Shown here in pieces: positions 11,101 through 23,482 of a stretch of DNA of 64,000 nucleotides. Position 1 is the first letter of the stretch, and each line of letters begins with the position of its first letter. Under the pieces are notes generated by a model. The model was given only the letters and a program-made list of their open reading frames with translations, had not been told where the DNA came from and searched no databases. The position numbers and the translations under genes were made by a program. Origin of the DNA: Alopecurus myosuroides (Eukaryota > Streptophyta > Magnoliopsida > Poales > Poaceae); NCBI GenBank assembly GCA_028641055.1, contig CM054062.1:23258536-23322535 (forward strand). The letters run 5' to 3'.

Positions 11101-11536
11101 GTGTTTTTAAACATTTTATACGGTGAAGCATATTTTTATTTCTGGACAACAAAGCAAAAATATCAACTTCCATGTAACTAGAAACTACAATTATCAATTT
11201 AGTTTTATGGTACAGAGGAATATGTACAACATATACAAGTTTTTAACTGAAAAGCTTCCATGAAAGATTTGTTTTGGTTTCATAGGCATGAACACAAGTG
11301 TTCAAGGTCGACCCCCACTTAACCATTACTCATCTTTCCAATCACTTTCCTTTTGGAAAATGTTTTTAGACAACGAGTACAACTATTATTTTTGTAATTT
11401 GTGTTCCCTATCCATAACTAAAGATAGCAAACAACTTAAAACTGAAAATAAAACTACTTAAAGACAAATCAAACTAGTGCACACAAGAACATCCACCCAA
11501 CGCTATTGCTCCCCGGCAACGGTGCTAGAAATGTCT
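8138..11536 (-). mobile_element. internal region of an Athila-like LTR retrotransposon, non-coding
   Basis: About 3.4 kb with no credible ORF lies between the element 1 LTR and the LTR at 11537-13034. Next to that LTR, on the minus strand, is CACCGTTGCCGGGGAGC (about 11508-11525), a slightly mutated form of the GGCGCCGTTGCCGGGG primer-site region seen in Athila-like cereal elements. This sets the orientation: minus, with the 5' LTR on the right. Two related blocks (about 9720-9800 and 10425-10500) carry near-palindromes such as GGGGATGCCCAAGGCATCCC. The interior looks degenerate or non-autonomous; its far end is lost at 8137/8138. Confidence 0.6.
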
Positions 11537-13034
11537 TGATATCCCACAAGTATAGGGGATCGTGTGTAGCCCTTTCGATAAGTAAGAGTGTCAAACCCAA
11601 CGAGGAGCTAAAGGTAGGATAAGTATTCTCTCAAGTTCTATCAACCACTGATACAACTCTACGCACACTAAATGTTTACTTTACCTAGGAAATAATACTA
11701 GAGCAACAATACGGGTAAACAAGATAGTTTTGGAGGATAATAAATACATGAAAGTAAAGTTAGTTTCTGCAGCAATAAAGTATACTAAATGACTATAAAC
11801 TAACAGTAACATGAGTGTGGAAAAGTGGTGTCAAGTGTGATGGATTTGTCCATGATCAAATAGTCAAATACAAGGTTGATATTCCTCTTTTATGTGGGAG
11901 AGGCAAAGATAACAAGCTCTCACTATCCAATGAATGCAAGTACTTATGATTGGAACTCTAGCAAACATCCGTAAATAATAGAAGATACATTAAGGTAAAA
12001 AAATAACCAACCATAGCATTAAGATCAAAGGTCCTCTTGATCCCATATGCTTTAATCACTAGATTGGGGCTCATGTTTTAGCAGCCCTCCTCTAGCTTTC
12101 TCCACATACTACAAACTCTATGATGTGATCCATGCACACATAAACATATGATAGGCACCGTAGGACTGTAACAAATTCAATATAAAGCTCAAACCATCCA
12201 TAGAGATTCAACAATCAATCATATGACAAAAGGGATCTACACAAATATGACATAGATGCAATAGATCATATGCAAATAATTTATAACGTCAAACACCATA
12301 TTTACATAGGGCGGTACAGATGTGTGTGGGAGGATGAACCACTGTATACAAGTAGGAATTGGCGATGGATATGGAGGTGAAGACGGTAGAGAGGACAGCG
12401 CGGGGCGCAGGGCGGCGGCAGCGCCGGCTGTGGCGCAGGAACTTCTTCACTGCGCCGCCGGCATCATAGGGGAGTGCTGCCCCTTAGCCCTCTTCCTTCG
12501 TGGCCATGGGAGCCCTCCCCCATGGAGATGGGATCCATGGAGGAGGATAAAACGTGGCTTTGGTAGCTGGAAATTCGTGGTATGGGGTGTCCCCCACGAC
12601 CTAGGTTTCCTCCCTTTATATAGTTTCACGGATTTCCGTCATCCCATCTAGGGCTGCGGTAAATTGGGCGTATCTCGGCCGTCCGGACTCGGAATCAGGC
12701 AAATTTTAACTCTAGAACGTACGCCCGAAATTCCCTGCAACTTTGTCTTCTGTGAGATTTTCGTTTAACGCTGTCTTCGACCCGTAACGTGGCAATCTTT
12801 AAAAATTGTTTTCAGAAAGATTTCAGAAAAGTCCCAATTCGACTCCAACAAGGTTTGTTCCTTCTATTTTTGGTAATTCCTACACATCAAAGTGTGAAAC
12901 AAGAAAATTGTGCACTTTTGCAACTATTAGTAGGTTAGTCCAAATAAATCATAAACTTAGTATAAAAACAATTATGAAAAGCATTAAAGTAGCATGAAAC
13001 CATCAAAAATTATAGATACGCTTTGAACGTATCA
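11537..13034 (-). repeat. 5' LTR of the Athila-like element (1498 bp)
   Basis: Read on the minus strand, the LTR begins TGATACGTTCAAAGCGTATC at 13034 and ends GGGATATCA at 11537, followed by the primer-site region. TG...CA ends, a promoter-like GC-rich stretch (12350-12560) and a TATA box support it. GGTAC (13035-13039) is the expected right-hand target duplication, but the left partner is not in the window. Confidence 0.75.
12611..12626 (-). promoter_or_regulatory. TATA box of the Athila-like LTR
   Basis: On the minus strand, CTATATAAAGGGAGG lies upstream of a GC-rich leader, a position typical of an LTR promoter. No transcript evidence is available. Confidence 0.5.
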
Positions 13035-13807
13035 GGTACATTTGAGATGCATTGGATTCTTGCCTCATTCTCAAGGAAGGTGTTCTCACCATGGTCTTAT
13101 CGGAGTCAAGCTAGGATGATGGGTTAACTCTTATCAACAACAAAATCTCCAATGTGATCTTGGTAACAAGTATCTCTCATGCATACTATTCTTGTATTCA
13201 ACCTTGTGTAGGTTGCATCTTGGCATGAAAATTCTTTATTTGTAAAATTATTCTCCGTTTGTGATACTTGATTCTTCCAAAGCAATTCAACTATCTCTTG
13301 TTCTCTTATTGACATTTGTGATGTCTTTGTTGTGTTTGTGTTGGAAATTCATGTATCCCCATTTAAGATAAAATTGAGCTATGTGCTATGCTTTCAATAA
13401 AAAAAATCTTATTGGTGTATTTATGACTTTCTCTTGGATATCATGTGCTTCACTTTCGTAACCATTTTGTGTGTATATGATTATTTGTGGATACATATTA
13501 TCATGATTTGTGTCCACTTAGAAACTTATACACATGAGAGGAGTTACATCTCTTTTTGGTATCCTATTCCTTTGGAGTCCACCCTTCTTATACCTTTTCA
13601 TTTTTGGTGACTTTGGAAAGTATTTTCCTTATGAATGCTTGTCTTATATTACTTCATCTTGTGCACTCATTTGTTTTTGAGTTTTTTGTCTCTCATGCTT
13701 ACCTTGGTGGGCATGTTGGTTTATTTATGTATGGTTGAGCCTTGTCTCATGGTGTTCCTTTCATTTGGTATCTTTTTGCTCAATCATTCATTTATTTTCT
13801 TCAAGTG
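13035..13807 (+). mobile_element. Copia/Sirevirus-like element, internal fragment left of the LINE
   Basis: AT-rich sequence without a credible ORF. It continues at 52046 once the LINE and its 13-bp target duplication are removed. The right-hand continuation contains the polypurine tract and LTR of a plus-strand element, so this piece is taken as its 3' internal non-coding part. The left end is cut by the Athila-like LTR. Confidence 0.5.
13795..13807 (+). repeat. left target-site duplication of LINE 1
   Basis: TTTTCTTCAAGTG here is repeated exactly at 52033-52045, 38 kb away, at the other edge of the LINE. A T8 run (13809-13816), the poly-A tail of the minus-strand LINE, follows directly. 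A 13-bp duplication beside a poly-A tail is the normal footprint of target-primed LINE insertion. Confidence 0.9.
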
Positions 13808-14038
13808 CTTTTTTTTGAAACGGAAAACCCAGCCTCTGCATCCAGTGGATGCACACAGATTATTTATTAATAGTAAATATCCATCATCCCAGATTAATCC
13901 AACGAATTACAAAGCAAATAAAGTTCAACGTGACTCCCAACAGCCATCACCAGAAAACATCGGAGTCTACACATACTGTATCCTCCTAGTGTGTAGCCAC
14001 CCACCCTGGCTGAAGATAGCCCGCACGAACGCCATCAA

Positions 14039-17000
14039 TCATGCACATCCTGTATCCAAGCTTCCATGCAGCTCGTCCGGTGATAGGAGCGACCACATGT
14101 GGATCCAGCTGGTGGCTTTGTGTACTACCTGCAAAAAATGACTAGCTTCCATCTTGTTAAAAATAACATCATTTCTGCAATTCCAAATTGCCCAAAGGAA
14201 AGCACACACACCAATGCGTATACTAGTCTTAGTATTCTTGTCAACACCATTTAACCAACCCCCAAACAGATTGTTAATCGATAACGGTGGAGTAATACTA
14301 AACGTGAAATGAATTAACCGCCAAATCTTTTGTGCAAAATCACATGTAACAAATAAGTGTTCCACAGTTTCCGAATCATCGCAAAAAACACATTTAGAAC
14401 ATCCCGTCCAACTCCTTTTAGCCAGATTATCTTTTGTCAACAATTCCTTACGATAAAGGAACCACATGAATATTTTGATCTTAAGTGGAACTTTAATTTT
14501 CCATATATATTTGCGCAGAAATCTAGTGTTTCCATTCATTAAATCCTCATAATAGGACTTTACCGAGAAAACACCAGATGTTGTCAATTTCCATTTAAAA
14601 GAATCTGGGTTATTAGAATTGGTAATGTTCATTAAGCGTTCAACTAAATGCAACCATGCGTCCCATTTATCTCCAGTCAACGCTCTCCGGAACTGTATAT
14701 TAGGATGATCATTCCAAAGTACATGTGAAACCAAAACATTCCTATGTCTCACAACATTATAAAGAGATGGATATTGGGTGGCTAACGCAGCCCCCCCTAA
14801 CCAAACATCCTCCCAAAATCGCACGGTCTGTCCATCCCCTAACGTGTACTATATTCGTTCAAAGAATTCTCGTTTCACTCGCATTAACCCTTTCCAAAAG
14901 GGTGAGTCCGTGGGTTTAGCTTCAACTTGTTGCAACGGTGTATCTCTAATATACTTATTATGTAATAACTCATGCCATACCCCCTCCTCAGTTAGGAGTT
15001 TATAGAGCCACTTGCTTAGTAGGCATTTGTTTTTTATTTCAAGTACCTCGATCCCCAGACCACCTTGGTCTTTAGGTCGACAAATAATGTTCCAGCGAGT
15101 TAAATGATATTTCTTGTTCTTCTGATTGCTTTACCAAAAAAAGCGAGATCTAAAGAAATTCAATTTTTCCGTACCCCAATGGGTAACTCAAAAAATGAGA
15201 GAAAAAACATGGGCAAGCTAGACAAAACCGAATTAATAAGCACTAGCCTATCTCCATACGATAGCAATTTACCAATCCAATTACTCAACTTCTGTTCATA
15301 ACGGTCCTCCATTGGATGCCACTCTTTATTAAGAAGTTTTCTATAATGAATAGGTATGCCCAGGTACTTAAAAGGTAATTGTCCCACATCACAACCAAAA
15401 ATGTGACGGTACTCATCCTGCTTGTCAACAGCATCCCCAAAGCAGAAAATCTCACTCTTATGAAAATTAATTTTTAAACCAGATATTTGTTCAAACATAG
15501 AAAGAATTAATTTCATATTCACCGCTTTATCTAGATCATGTTCAAGGAAAAGGATTGTGTCATCGGCATATTGTAATACGGAGACCCCACCTTCAACTAG
15601 ATGAGGTACTAAACTCCCAACACTACCATCCTCTTTTGCCCTTGCAATAAGGACCGCTAGCATATCAGCTACGAGGTTGAAAATAATAGGAGATAAGGGA
15701 TCCCCCTGTCTTAATCCTTTGAGTGTTTGAAAATAGTGACCAATATCATTATTCACCCTGATGCCCACACTCCCTCCCTGAACGAATCTCGCTACCCAGT
15801 CACACCACTACGGTGAAAACCCTTTTATTCTCAGAGTTCGTTGTAAGAATGACCAACTAACCTTGTCATAGGCCTTTTCAAAATCAATCTTAAGCAACAC
15901 CCCATTCATTTTCTTAGTTTTAAGTTCGTGTATTGTTTCGTGTAGAACCACAACCCCCTCCAAAATGTTTCTACCAGGTAGAAACGCAGATTGAGTGGGT
16001 CTAATGATACGCTGCGCAATCGCAGTGACTCGATTAGTCCCTACCTTAGTAAAAAATTTAGAACTCACATTAAGAAGACAAATGGGTCTGCATTGCTCAA
16101 TTCTCGCCGCGTCTTCCTTCTTAGGTAAGAGGGTAATCACCCCAAAATTCAACTTATAAAGTTTCAATTCTGCACCATGTAACTGAGCAAACATGGACAT
16201 CAGATCCACCTTGATCACATCCCAAAATCTCTTATAAAACTCAGCCGGGAACCCATCTGGTCCCGATGCTTTATTGAGTTCCATTTGCGTTATGGCCTCT
16301 AAAACCTCCTCTTCCAAAAAAGGAGCCGTTAGAATCATGTTTTCCTCAACAGATACTTGAGGTAGATCAGCAATGCTACCTTCATCAAGTTTAATAGTTG
16401 TTTCCTCTGATGGCCCAAACAATTTCTTGTAGTATTCGGAAATAAAAACCTTGAGGTTTTTTTGACCAACAATAGTCCCCTCATCTTGCTCTAGTTGAAA
16501 TATTTTTTTATTTCTATGTTTTCCATTAGCCATAAGGTGAAAGTATCGAGTGTTGTCTCCTCCCTCTTGAATATGTTTCATCTTAGCACGTTGAGTCCAC
16601 TTGGACTCCTCATCACGTCTAAGTTTAGCTAGATATAAATCAGCTTCTCGCTTGGACTTCCTTTCATCATCAGAAAGGGGCATAGTCTCAGCTTTAATGT
16701 CTAACTCATTAATCAAGAGGATGAGTTTATCCTTTAAGACTTTATACTCCCCACTCATATTCTTAGCCCATCCCCGTAGAAAACTACGTAAATGTCTAAT
16801 CTTGTTTTGCCCTATCTCAATCTGAGAGTCACCCAATTGCGGAGCCATCCACTGTGCTTTAACCATATCATAAAACCCCTCTTTTCGCAGCCATGACAAC
16901 TCGAACGAAAAAGTGGATTTATTCCCATTGTGGGCCGAACAACTAGAGTCGACCAACAAGGGCACATGATCTGATCCTGTTCTTGCCAATGCCTGAACAG

Positions 17001-17640
17001 TGACTAGAGGAAACTTCTGTTCCCACTCTACACTCGCTAGTATCCGATCTAACTTCTCAAAAGTAGTATTCTCTCGTCTACTGACCCAAGTGTACTTCCT
17101 CCCCGCATCTCTAACTCCTTGAGATCCAAACTATCAATAATAGCATTAAAGATCGATGGCCAACGTGTATTAAAATTGTGATTACTCTTCTCATTAGGTC
17201 TCCTCATAATATTGAAATCTCCACCTACCAAAATAGGTCGAGTCTCATTATCACAAATACGCACTAATTCCGACAAAAACACGGTTTTTTTTATCATCTT
17301 GAGCAGCCCCATAGACCACTACTAACGTCCAAAGGAAACCATCGCCCTTTGTGCGGAGATGAAATTTAACCGAAAATTCCCCCGCTACAACCGTCTGAAC
17401 AGTAATCATATCATTATTAAAACCGACTAAAATTCCCCCCGACCTCCCATGAGGTGGTAAGCAGTACCAATAGAAATCCCTACCCCCCGAAAGATGAGAT
17501 AACAATCGTTGCTCGAAACTAGACCTACCAGTTTCCAGAATAGCAACAAAATCAAGTTTCAACTCTCTAACCATCTCATTAACAGCTAGGTGCTTTGCCG
17601 GGTCACCGAAAACATCCGTGTTCCAAAAAGCTCCTTTCGT
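14039..17640 (-). pseudogene. LINE ORF2: endonuclease-reverse transcriptase, broken
   Basis: ORF2 nicks target DNA and reverse-transcribes LINE RNA onto it. Visible in order on the minus strand are the endonuclease (GGDFNIMRR, then GSDHVPLLVD near 16970), the RT fingers (KASGPDGFPAEFYKRFW), KIDFEKAYDKVSW, RQGDPLSPIIF, the catalytic YADD at 15559-15570, and a C-terminal zf-RVT (CSKCVFCDD...HLFVTC, near 14400). Damage: the expected start codon reads ACG (17638-17640), and the frame leaves at a T-run near 17290 and returns before 16989. An in-frame TAG lies between palm motifs (about 15807), and at least one more break falls between 15160 and 14824. This is a clear pseudogene of a once complete ORF2. 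Confidence 0.92.
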
Positions 17641-17642
17641 TG

Positions 17643-18343
17643 TTAATTTTTTTGAACTAGAGATTTCAACCTACTACTTCTTCTTTTTGGTTTAGAGGAT
17701 CCACTTTTTTTCTTTCTATGGGATTGTGTGACTTTCACACCTTGAGATAGATTCACCGAATCTCCCAATCCCTCTTCCTCATTGACATGAACATGTTCAT
17801 CCAGTGATGATGATATCCGTTGGACTAATTCATTAGCCTCCGTGGAATTTTTTGTTTTTAGATCGTTCTCTAGAAAGATCAGTTGCCTCGAGGTTTCTAA
17901 ATTCTAAATAGCATTAACAGCAGAATTAATTTCACGTGCATTATTACCAAAAGAGACCCCTATCCTAGATGCAAAATCAACAATATGATCATTAGACATA
18001 CGGGTAAAAGATCTTAATGGTGTACCTGAATAGTCGATGTCGCGTTTAGCCGCAAGCCGTGCAGCTCTCTCCGAGATAGGCGTGTCGGCGTCTGGCAGTG
18101 CACGCAACCGCGCACTAGCTCGCAGCCCCGCACTCCCTGGCTCCGGAACTCCCCCAAACGCCACCACCTCCTACTTAGAAGGCCGCCCATTTTTGGCATT
18201 CGGTGTATACATAGGAGCAGCATCAATACCCCAATCAACATGGGAGCTAAAACATGGAGAAGAAGGCCCACCAGCATGTGCAGCCACGCGTTGGTTCAGA
18301 TCATCAGTGCCCGTCAGCACCTTCTGCCTCTCGAGGATAGTCT
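17643..18343 (-). pseudogene. LINE ORF1, C-terminal part
   Basis: This continues the ORF1 frame from the far side of element 3: the codons on either side of the AGTCT duplication are in register, so element 3 landed inside ORF1. Two in-frame TAG codons break it (near 18168 and near 17903). The tail is lysine/arginine-rich (RKKKSGSSKPKRRSSRLKS), typical of nucleic-acid-binding LINE ORF1 proteins, and ends in TAA at 17643-17645, three bases before the ORF2 start position. Confidence 0.78.
18339..18343 (+). repeat. left target-site duplication (AGTCT) of element 3
   Basis: AGTCT immediately before the LTR start at 18344 is repeated at 49248-49252, immediately after the last LTR of the tandem. 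The match shows that 18344-49247 entered the LINE as one insertion unit. Confidence 0.9.
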
Positions 18344-19157
18344 TGTAACATCCCAAGTATGAAAACCTACCATCTAGAATGTTTGTTTCCTGTTTAATCA
18401 AAGTTTTGCATCATGTCATCATGTTTATTCCCTTGTTTGCATTTGTTACTATTTGTTTTGCTTCTGTTTTTATTCTGTTTTCATAATTGAATTTCAAACA
18501 AATTCAAATGATGTGTTTCATACTTGTCATGTTACAACATTTTCTTCAAATAAAATTTCAATTCAAACAACCTTTTGTTTCCAATTATTCCATATTTGAT
18601 CAACTAATAAAATGGTGCTTTTATTTCAATTAAGTAATCCCAAATTGCTTTCAAATTCAAAGCATCTTCAAACAGCATCTCATTTGAAAGTTATAAAAAT
18701 ACCAAACAAATTCTAATCACTTTTGTTCTATTTAATCACTAGGGGTCACCCTAATAAAAACATTGTTTCCAATATTAATCAATTAATTATCAACCTATTC
18801 AAATTCAAACCAAAACATTCAAACAGCACACCAATTTGAAGTTATAAAAATAATCAAGACATTTTATACTCATAGTTTCCAATTAAAGTTATTTGAGTCA
18901 CCCTATTTAAAATTTTGGTTTTAATAGTCATTTAAAAACTCAAAATCATCTAAATTTGATTTAATTAACAAACAGCAAATAAATTTGAATTTTTCAAAAA
19001 CTTAAGTTGACATTTGGTAGATATTGACCAAATTAGCCCACATGATTTTTCCCAAAATTTTTAAAACTCAAAAACCTTTCCATTTCTTCCATTTCTATTT
19101 GCTACAAAAAAAAAATAGAAAAGCAGAAAATAGAAAAAGAAGAAAAACGCGCGCGCA
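18344..19157 (+). repeat. first LTR of element 3, 5' fragment
   Basis: It begins TGTAACATCCCAAGTATG and matches the first ~810 bp of the LTRs at 19747 and 44667, breaking off in the CGCGCG run where those continue into the GC-rich promoter block. The junction with pol at about 19156-19158 shares only CA between the two parents, as expected for illegitimate recombination. Confidence 0.88.
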
Positions 19158-19709
19158 CTCTTAGGCCCTGACATTGTTAAGGAAGCCGAGGAGAAAGTTC
19201 GTATCATTCGTGACAATCTCAAGATTGCCCAGTCTCGTCAGAAGAGCTACTATGACAGCAAGCACAGGGATATGATCTATGCACCTGGTGACAAGGCATA
19301 TCTCCATGTAACTCTCCTCAGAGGCACTCATCGTTTTGGTGTGAAAGGAAAGCTTGCACCAAGATACATTGGTCCTTTCAACATTCTCTCAAGACGTGCG
19401 GAAAATTCCTATCGTCTTGAACTTCCAGAAAAACTATCCAAGGTGCACGATGTGTTCCACGTGTCACAGCTCAAGAAGTGTTTCAAAGACCCAGATCGTG
19501 CAGTTGATCATGATTCCATTGAACTGCAAGACGATCTATCTTATGAGGAGCACCCTATTCGAATTCTCGATGAGACCGAGCGTAAGACTCGCAACAAGAG
19601 CACCAAGTTCATGAAAGTGCAGCGGTCGCATCATTCCGATAAAGAGGCAACGTGGGAGACCGAACAGGATCTTCGTAAGAAGTATCCAGACCTTTTCACT
19701 TCTCAGTAA
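19158..19709 (+). pseudogene. pol: pol C-terminus fragment (integrase end and chromodomain)
   Basis: Open in frame from the deletion junction to the TAA at 19707-19709, this fragment corresponds to the last ~183 residues of the polyprotein. It has the integrase C-terminal GPF module ([12 protein letters not shown]) and the chromodomain (YEEHPIRILDE ... KYPDLF). Everything upstream is deleted, so it cannot act alone. The hairpin and polypurine tract follow (19710-19746). It shows that a second internal region once lay between the first two LTRs. Confidence 0.88.
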
Positions 19710-21260
19710 GGAATCTCGGGGCGCGATTCCTTCAAGGGGGGCGTTTTGTAACATCCCAAGTATGAAAACCTACCATTTAGAATGTTTGATTTCTTGTTAT
19801 TAAAGTATTGCATCATGTCATCATGTTTATTCCCTTGTTTGCATTTGTTACTATTTGTTTTGCTTCTGTTTTTATTCTGTTTTCATAATTGAATTTCAAA
19901 CAAATTCAAATGATGTGTTTCATACTTGTCATGTTACAACATTTTTTTCAAATAAAAGTTCAATTCAAACAACCTTTTGTTTCCAATTATTCCATATTTG
20001 ATCAACTAATAAAATGGTGCTTTTATTTCAATTAAGTAATCCCAAATTTCTTTCAAATTCAAAGCATCTTCAAACAGCATCTCATTTGAAAATTATAAAA
20101 ATACCAAACAAATTCTAATCACTTTTGTTCTATTTAATCACTAGGGGTCACCCTAATAAAAACATTGTTTCCAATATTAATCAAATAATTATCAACCTAT
20201 TCAAATTCAAACCAAAACATTCAAACAGCACACCAATTTGAAGTTATAAAAATAATCAAGACATTTTATACTCATAGTTTCCAATTAAAGTTATTTGAGT
20301 CACCCTATTTAAAATTTTGGTTTTAATAGTCATTTAAAAACTCAAAATCATCTAAATTTGATTTAATTAACAAACAGCAAATAAATTTGAATTTTTCAAA
20401 AACTTAAGTTGACATTTGGTAGATATTGACCAAATTAGCCCACATGATTTTTTCCCTAAATTTTTAAAACTCAAAAACCTTTCCATTTCTTCCATTTCTA
20501 TTTGCTACAAAAAAAACAGAAAAGCAGAAAATAGAAAAAGAAGAAAAACGCGCGCGCAGCAGCTAGCCCAGCCCAGCCCACTACCTAGCTTACCCGCGCG
20601 GCCCGAAAACGGTTCAATCATCGCCCCCTCTTCTTTCCCAAGTACGGCCGCGCATCGCGCGGTGCCACGCCGGCACGGCGACGCAGCCGACGGCCAGGAG
20701 CCAAACCCTAGCCCTATATCTACCCCTAGACCCCCCTGGCGCAGCCTAACCCTAGCATCCCTCGTTCCCTGAGCTCGCGCCGCCATTTTTCACCTCTCTC
20801 GCGGCCGATCCCCACCGTCCGAACCTCGCCGGAGACGCCGCTGCTGAAACTGCGATGGCCTCCACCGCTGCAACGCACCACCTACCCTCCTAAACCCCGA
20901 AATCAACCCACCTCCTCGCCCTCTTCCGATCGCACATCGGAGCCACCCCGGAGACCGAGCAGAACGCTGCCGCCGTCCTCGTCCACGCCGCTGTCGCCGT
21001 CACGCCGCCGTCACCGAGCCTCTGCACGACGACAACGGTGGTGAGCCACCGTGATCTTCTCCTCCTTCCTCTCTGTTGCATCCGTGCACGTCCACAGCAA
21101 CCATCAGCAGCATCCACGAGCACTTCACCACGGTGATCAACGCCGGCGATCATCGATTCGTTCTCTGACGAAGGTTCAGTCTTGCGCGCGTCAGTTAAAT
21201 TCAGTTAACTCGCAGAGCTGAAACATAACCTTACTGCATCTCTGTATCTGTCAAATTCAG

Positions 21261-21328
21261 TCGAGCACCGCAGTGGTAGCACTGCTCTGTCCCTTGCGCG
21301 CGGTCGTGGGATCGATCCCTCGCGGCCG
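21261..21328 (+). other. tRNA-like module in the middle LTR of element 3
   Basis: GCAGTGGTAGC (21270-21280) resembles a tRNA D-arm/A-box, and GGGATCGATCCC (21308-21319) stands where the B-box should be, with one change from the GGTTCGA-type consensus. The third LTR carries the same module at 46180-46247. Position and spacing match elements 1 and 2. Confidence 0.45.
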
Positions 21329-22527
21329 CAGATAAAACCAACCTTTTTCCCCCGCGGCTGACAGGCAGGGCCCACCTGTCTGTGGCCCTGGCTGCCACGC
21401 CAGCCCGCGAGCACTCCACGCTGGCCCCAGGCCCACGGGCAGTGACTGGGGCTAGGTTACAGCGCGGTAACAATTGTTTTTTTTCAACTTTCTGTTTTAA
21501 AAACTAATCCTTTTAATTCACAGAATAGTCCCTAAAATTAAAACTTTAATAACTTTTAAAATATAACTCTAAATAATAAACTCTAAATATGTTTGTTGTT
21601 CTAAATTAAATTGTCTAATCCAATTAAACCAATTGTGTACTGTTTTGAAATTTCCAAATGCAATTCAAATTTGAATTCAAATAATTCAATTGCAATTTGC
21701 TAAAATTCATAACTAATTCATTATTAATCCAAATAATGCAAATAAAATATGTTTTCCATGCTATTTCAAATAAACTTTTCAAATATAAATTTTGTTTCAT
21801 GGCTTGAATAATTTAAATTGCCTAAATCATTTAAACCTTGTTTAAATCATTTAAATTTGATAAAATCATAACTTGCTCAAATTAAATTGTTTTTGAACAT
21901 GCAAAATATGTTTTCAAACCATCAAAGTATAAACTTTTCAAATATGAATTTGAATTTATGTTTTGAACAAATAAAATTCAAATAAAATTCATGCTTGTTT
22001 TAAATTCAATTAAAAACTTGTTTAATATTGTTTAAGTCATAATAAATTCATCCTAACTCCTATTTCAATATTTGAAACATGTAATCCAACTAAAATTTGG
22101 TATTCTTTTCAAATATGAATTTTGTTATTTGTTTTGAACATTTTAAGTTGATGAAAACAACAAATGCTTGTGTGACATCTTTAAGTAGCCAAAAATTTCC
22201 CAACTTAATAAATGATTTCCAAACTTGTTAAATTCCTTTTCCACTTGCATCTATTATTGTTATTTTGTTGTCATCATCATGCATGCATCATGCTAAACAA
22301 ACTTTCACATGATAATTAATTGTAGTCCATTTGTTTCCACCCTAATGCATGGACCTTTTCCATATGCAATACAATTGCATATGGGTCCATTTAAATTGTG
22401 TTACCATGTCCACTAGGTTATTTTGATGCATCTATTAACCTGACATGCATCATCCCATGATTGTGCACTATGCCATGATATTGATTGTTTATATTTCTGT
22501 CTTGTTTGTTTGCTTCTTCTCGGATAG

Positions 22528-22605
22528 ACGACGACGTTGAGACAGACGATCTTTACAGCACCCCTTCTGAGGATCTAGCTCAGTACCCGGCTGCTGAGTT
22601 TGCAG
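22528..22605 (+). CDS. split acidic LTR ORF, exon A (middle LTR)
   Basis: This 78-nt open segment follows CGGATAG and ends TTTGCAG before GCAAGTT. It encodes an acidic peptide with DDDVETDD near the start and EDLAQY later. Its partner exon is at 38298-38362; element 2 (14.5 kb) now sits in the intervening intron. Phase and donor type match the copies in the other LTRs. Confidence 0.42.
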
Positions 22606-23185
22606 GCAAGTTATCACTCACATGAACCACTGTGTTCCTTTCAACCTTGGTTACCGATACTTTCCGTTGTCTATTTCTGCTAAGCCATAGTAGTAGTTGT
22701 TTCTGTTACGAACCTATCACATGAATCCCTTAACCCCTGATATTGCCTCACCTCCACTCCTACACCCTTTGTTTGAGCCAGTGTCTTACTAGCATGCTTA
22801 GGTTGTTTTGCTCGAGTCTGTTACCCGTTACTTTCAGTTACTATATTTCTATTATGTTCTGGGGGCTCGATGTTTAATAAATCAATCATGCTAATGTTAT
22901 TGTTAACTAATAATTTGATGATAAGGCACCGGCAGGAGGCCCCGTGTGGTTTTGAGGCCTGCTAGTGTCGACCCTAATAGGAAAAGGGTCTTGTCTACTG
23001 ATCCATTGTCGCACCCAGGGTTTCTAGAGGATACTCTCCGCACGAACTGGAAGTCAGGTGCTTGGATTATGGGGCATACATGCTCCCACGTCCCAGCTTC
23101 CTGGTAGGCCTGCGCTTATGCGCGACAACACAAGCCCTGCTTCCACCGTCGAAGTAAACTATCCGCTAGGAACCTAAAGGCACTA

Positions 23186-23229
23186 CTGTCGACGTACTTC
23201 ATAATCAAACACGCACGGTACGTCAACAG
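23186..23229 (-). other. conserved LTR hairpin (element 2, 3' LTR)
   Basis: In the element's sense direction the arms are CTGTTGACGTAC and GTACGTCGACAG. Relative to element 1 one base pair has changed on both sides (C:G to U:A), and one pair becomes a U-G wobble, so pairing is kept in RNA. The identical copy in the 5' LTR is at 33331-33374. Confidence 0.55.
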
Positions 23230-23482
23230 TTTGGTACGAATGATAACACAGAATGTCTCTAAGACACAAAAGAATGAAATAAGTGCAACTGGCCTTCACT
23301 AAGGCAGAAAATATCGAATACAGTCATCCAGAGGACACATGTCCCAACATATCATCCATTACAACAGCGGAAGCAATCAAAGGGGTCTGAGTACAGACAA
23401 ATCCATGGCTTAAGAAGCCGGAGAAATTAAAGAAAAGCGAAGCCCATCCACGTAGGTCTGGATCCTGCCCTGGTCCAGCTAA

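Larger units (their letters stand above)
13808..18343 (-). mobile_element. LINE 1, 3' part (ORF2 and end of ORF1)
   Basis: This is the 3' portion of a plant L1-type LINE on the minus strand. It has a short A tail, a 3' UTR (13817-14038), ORF2 (endonuclease, reverse transcriptase, zf-RVT) and the C-terminal part of ORF1. The rest lies at 49253-52032; element 3 sits between and duplicates AGTCT. Without the insertion the LINE is about 7.3 kb, roughly full length. Several frame breaks show it is inactive. Confidence 0.9.
19747..23006 (+). repeat. middle LTR of element 3, left half
   Basis: LTR from TGTAACATCC to the insertion point of element 2. It holds the U3, the GC-rich promoter-like block (about 20560-21170, with CCTATATCTACC near 20715), the tRNA-like module (21261-21328) and exon A of the split ORF. 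TCCAT (23002-23006) is the target duplication of element 2. The right half resumes at 37472, for a total of about 4626 bp. Confidence 0.88.

Noticed and set aside
12322..12651. 109-codon plus-strand ORF
   Set aside because: It lies antisense in the promoter block of the Athila-like LTR and shows no recognisable domain.
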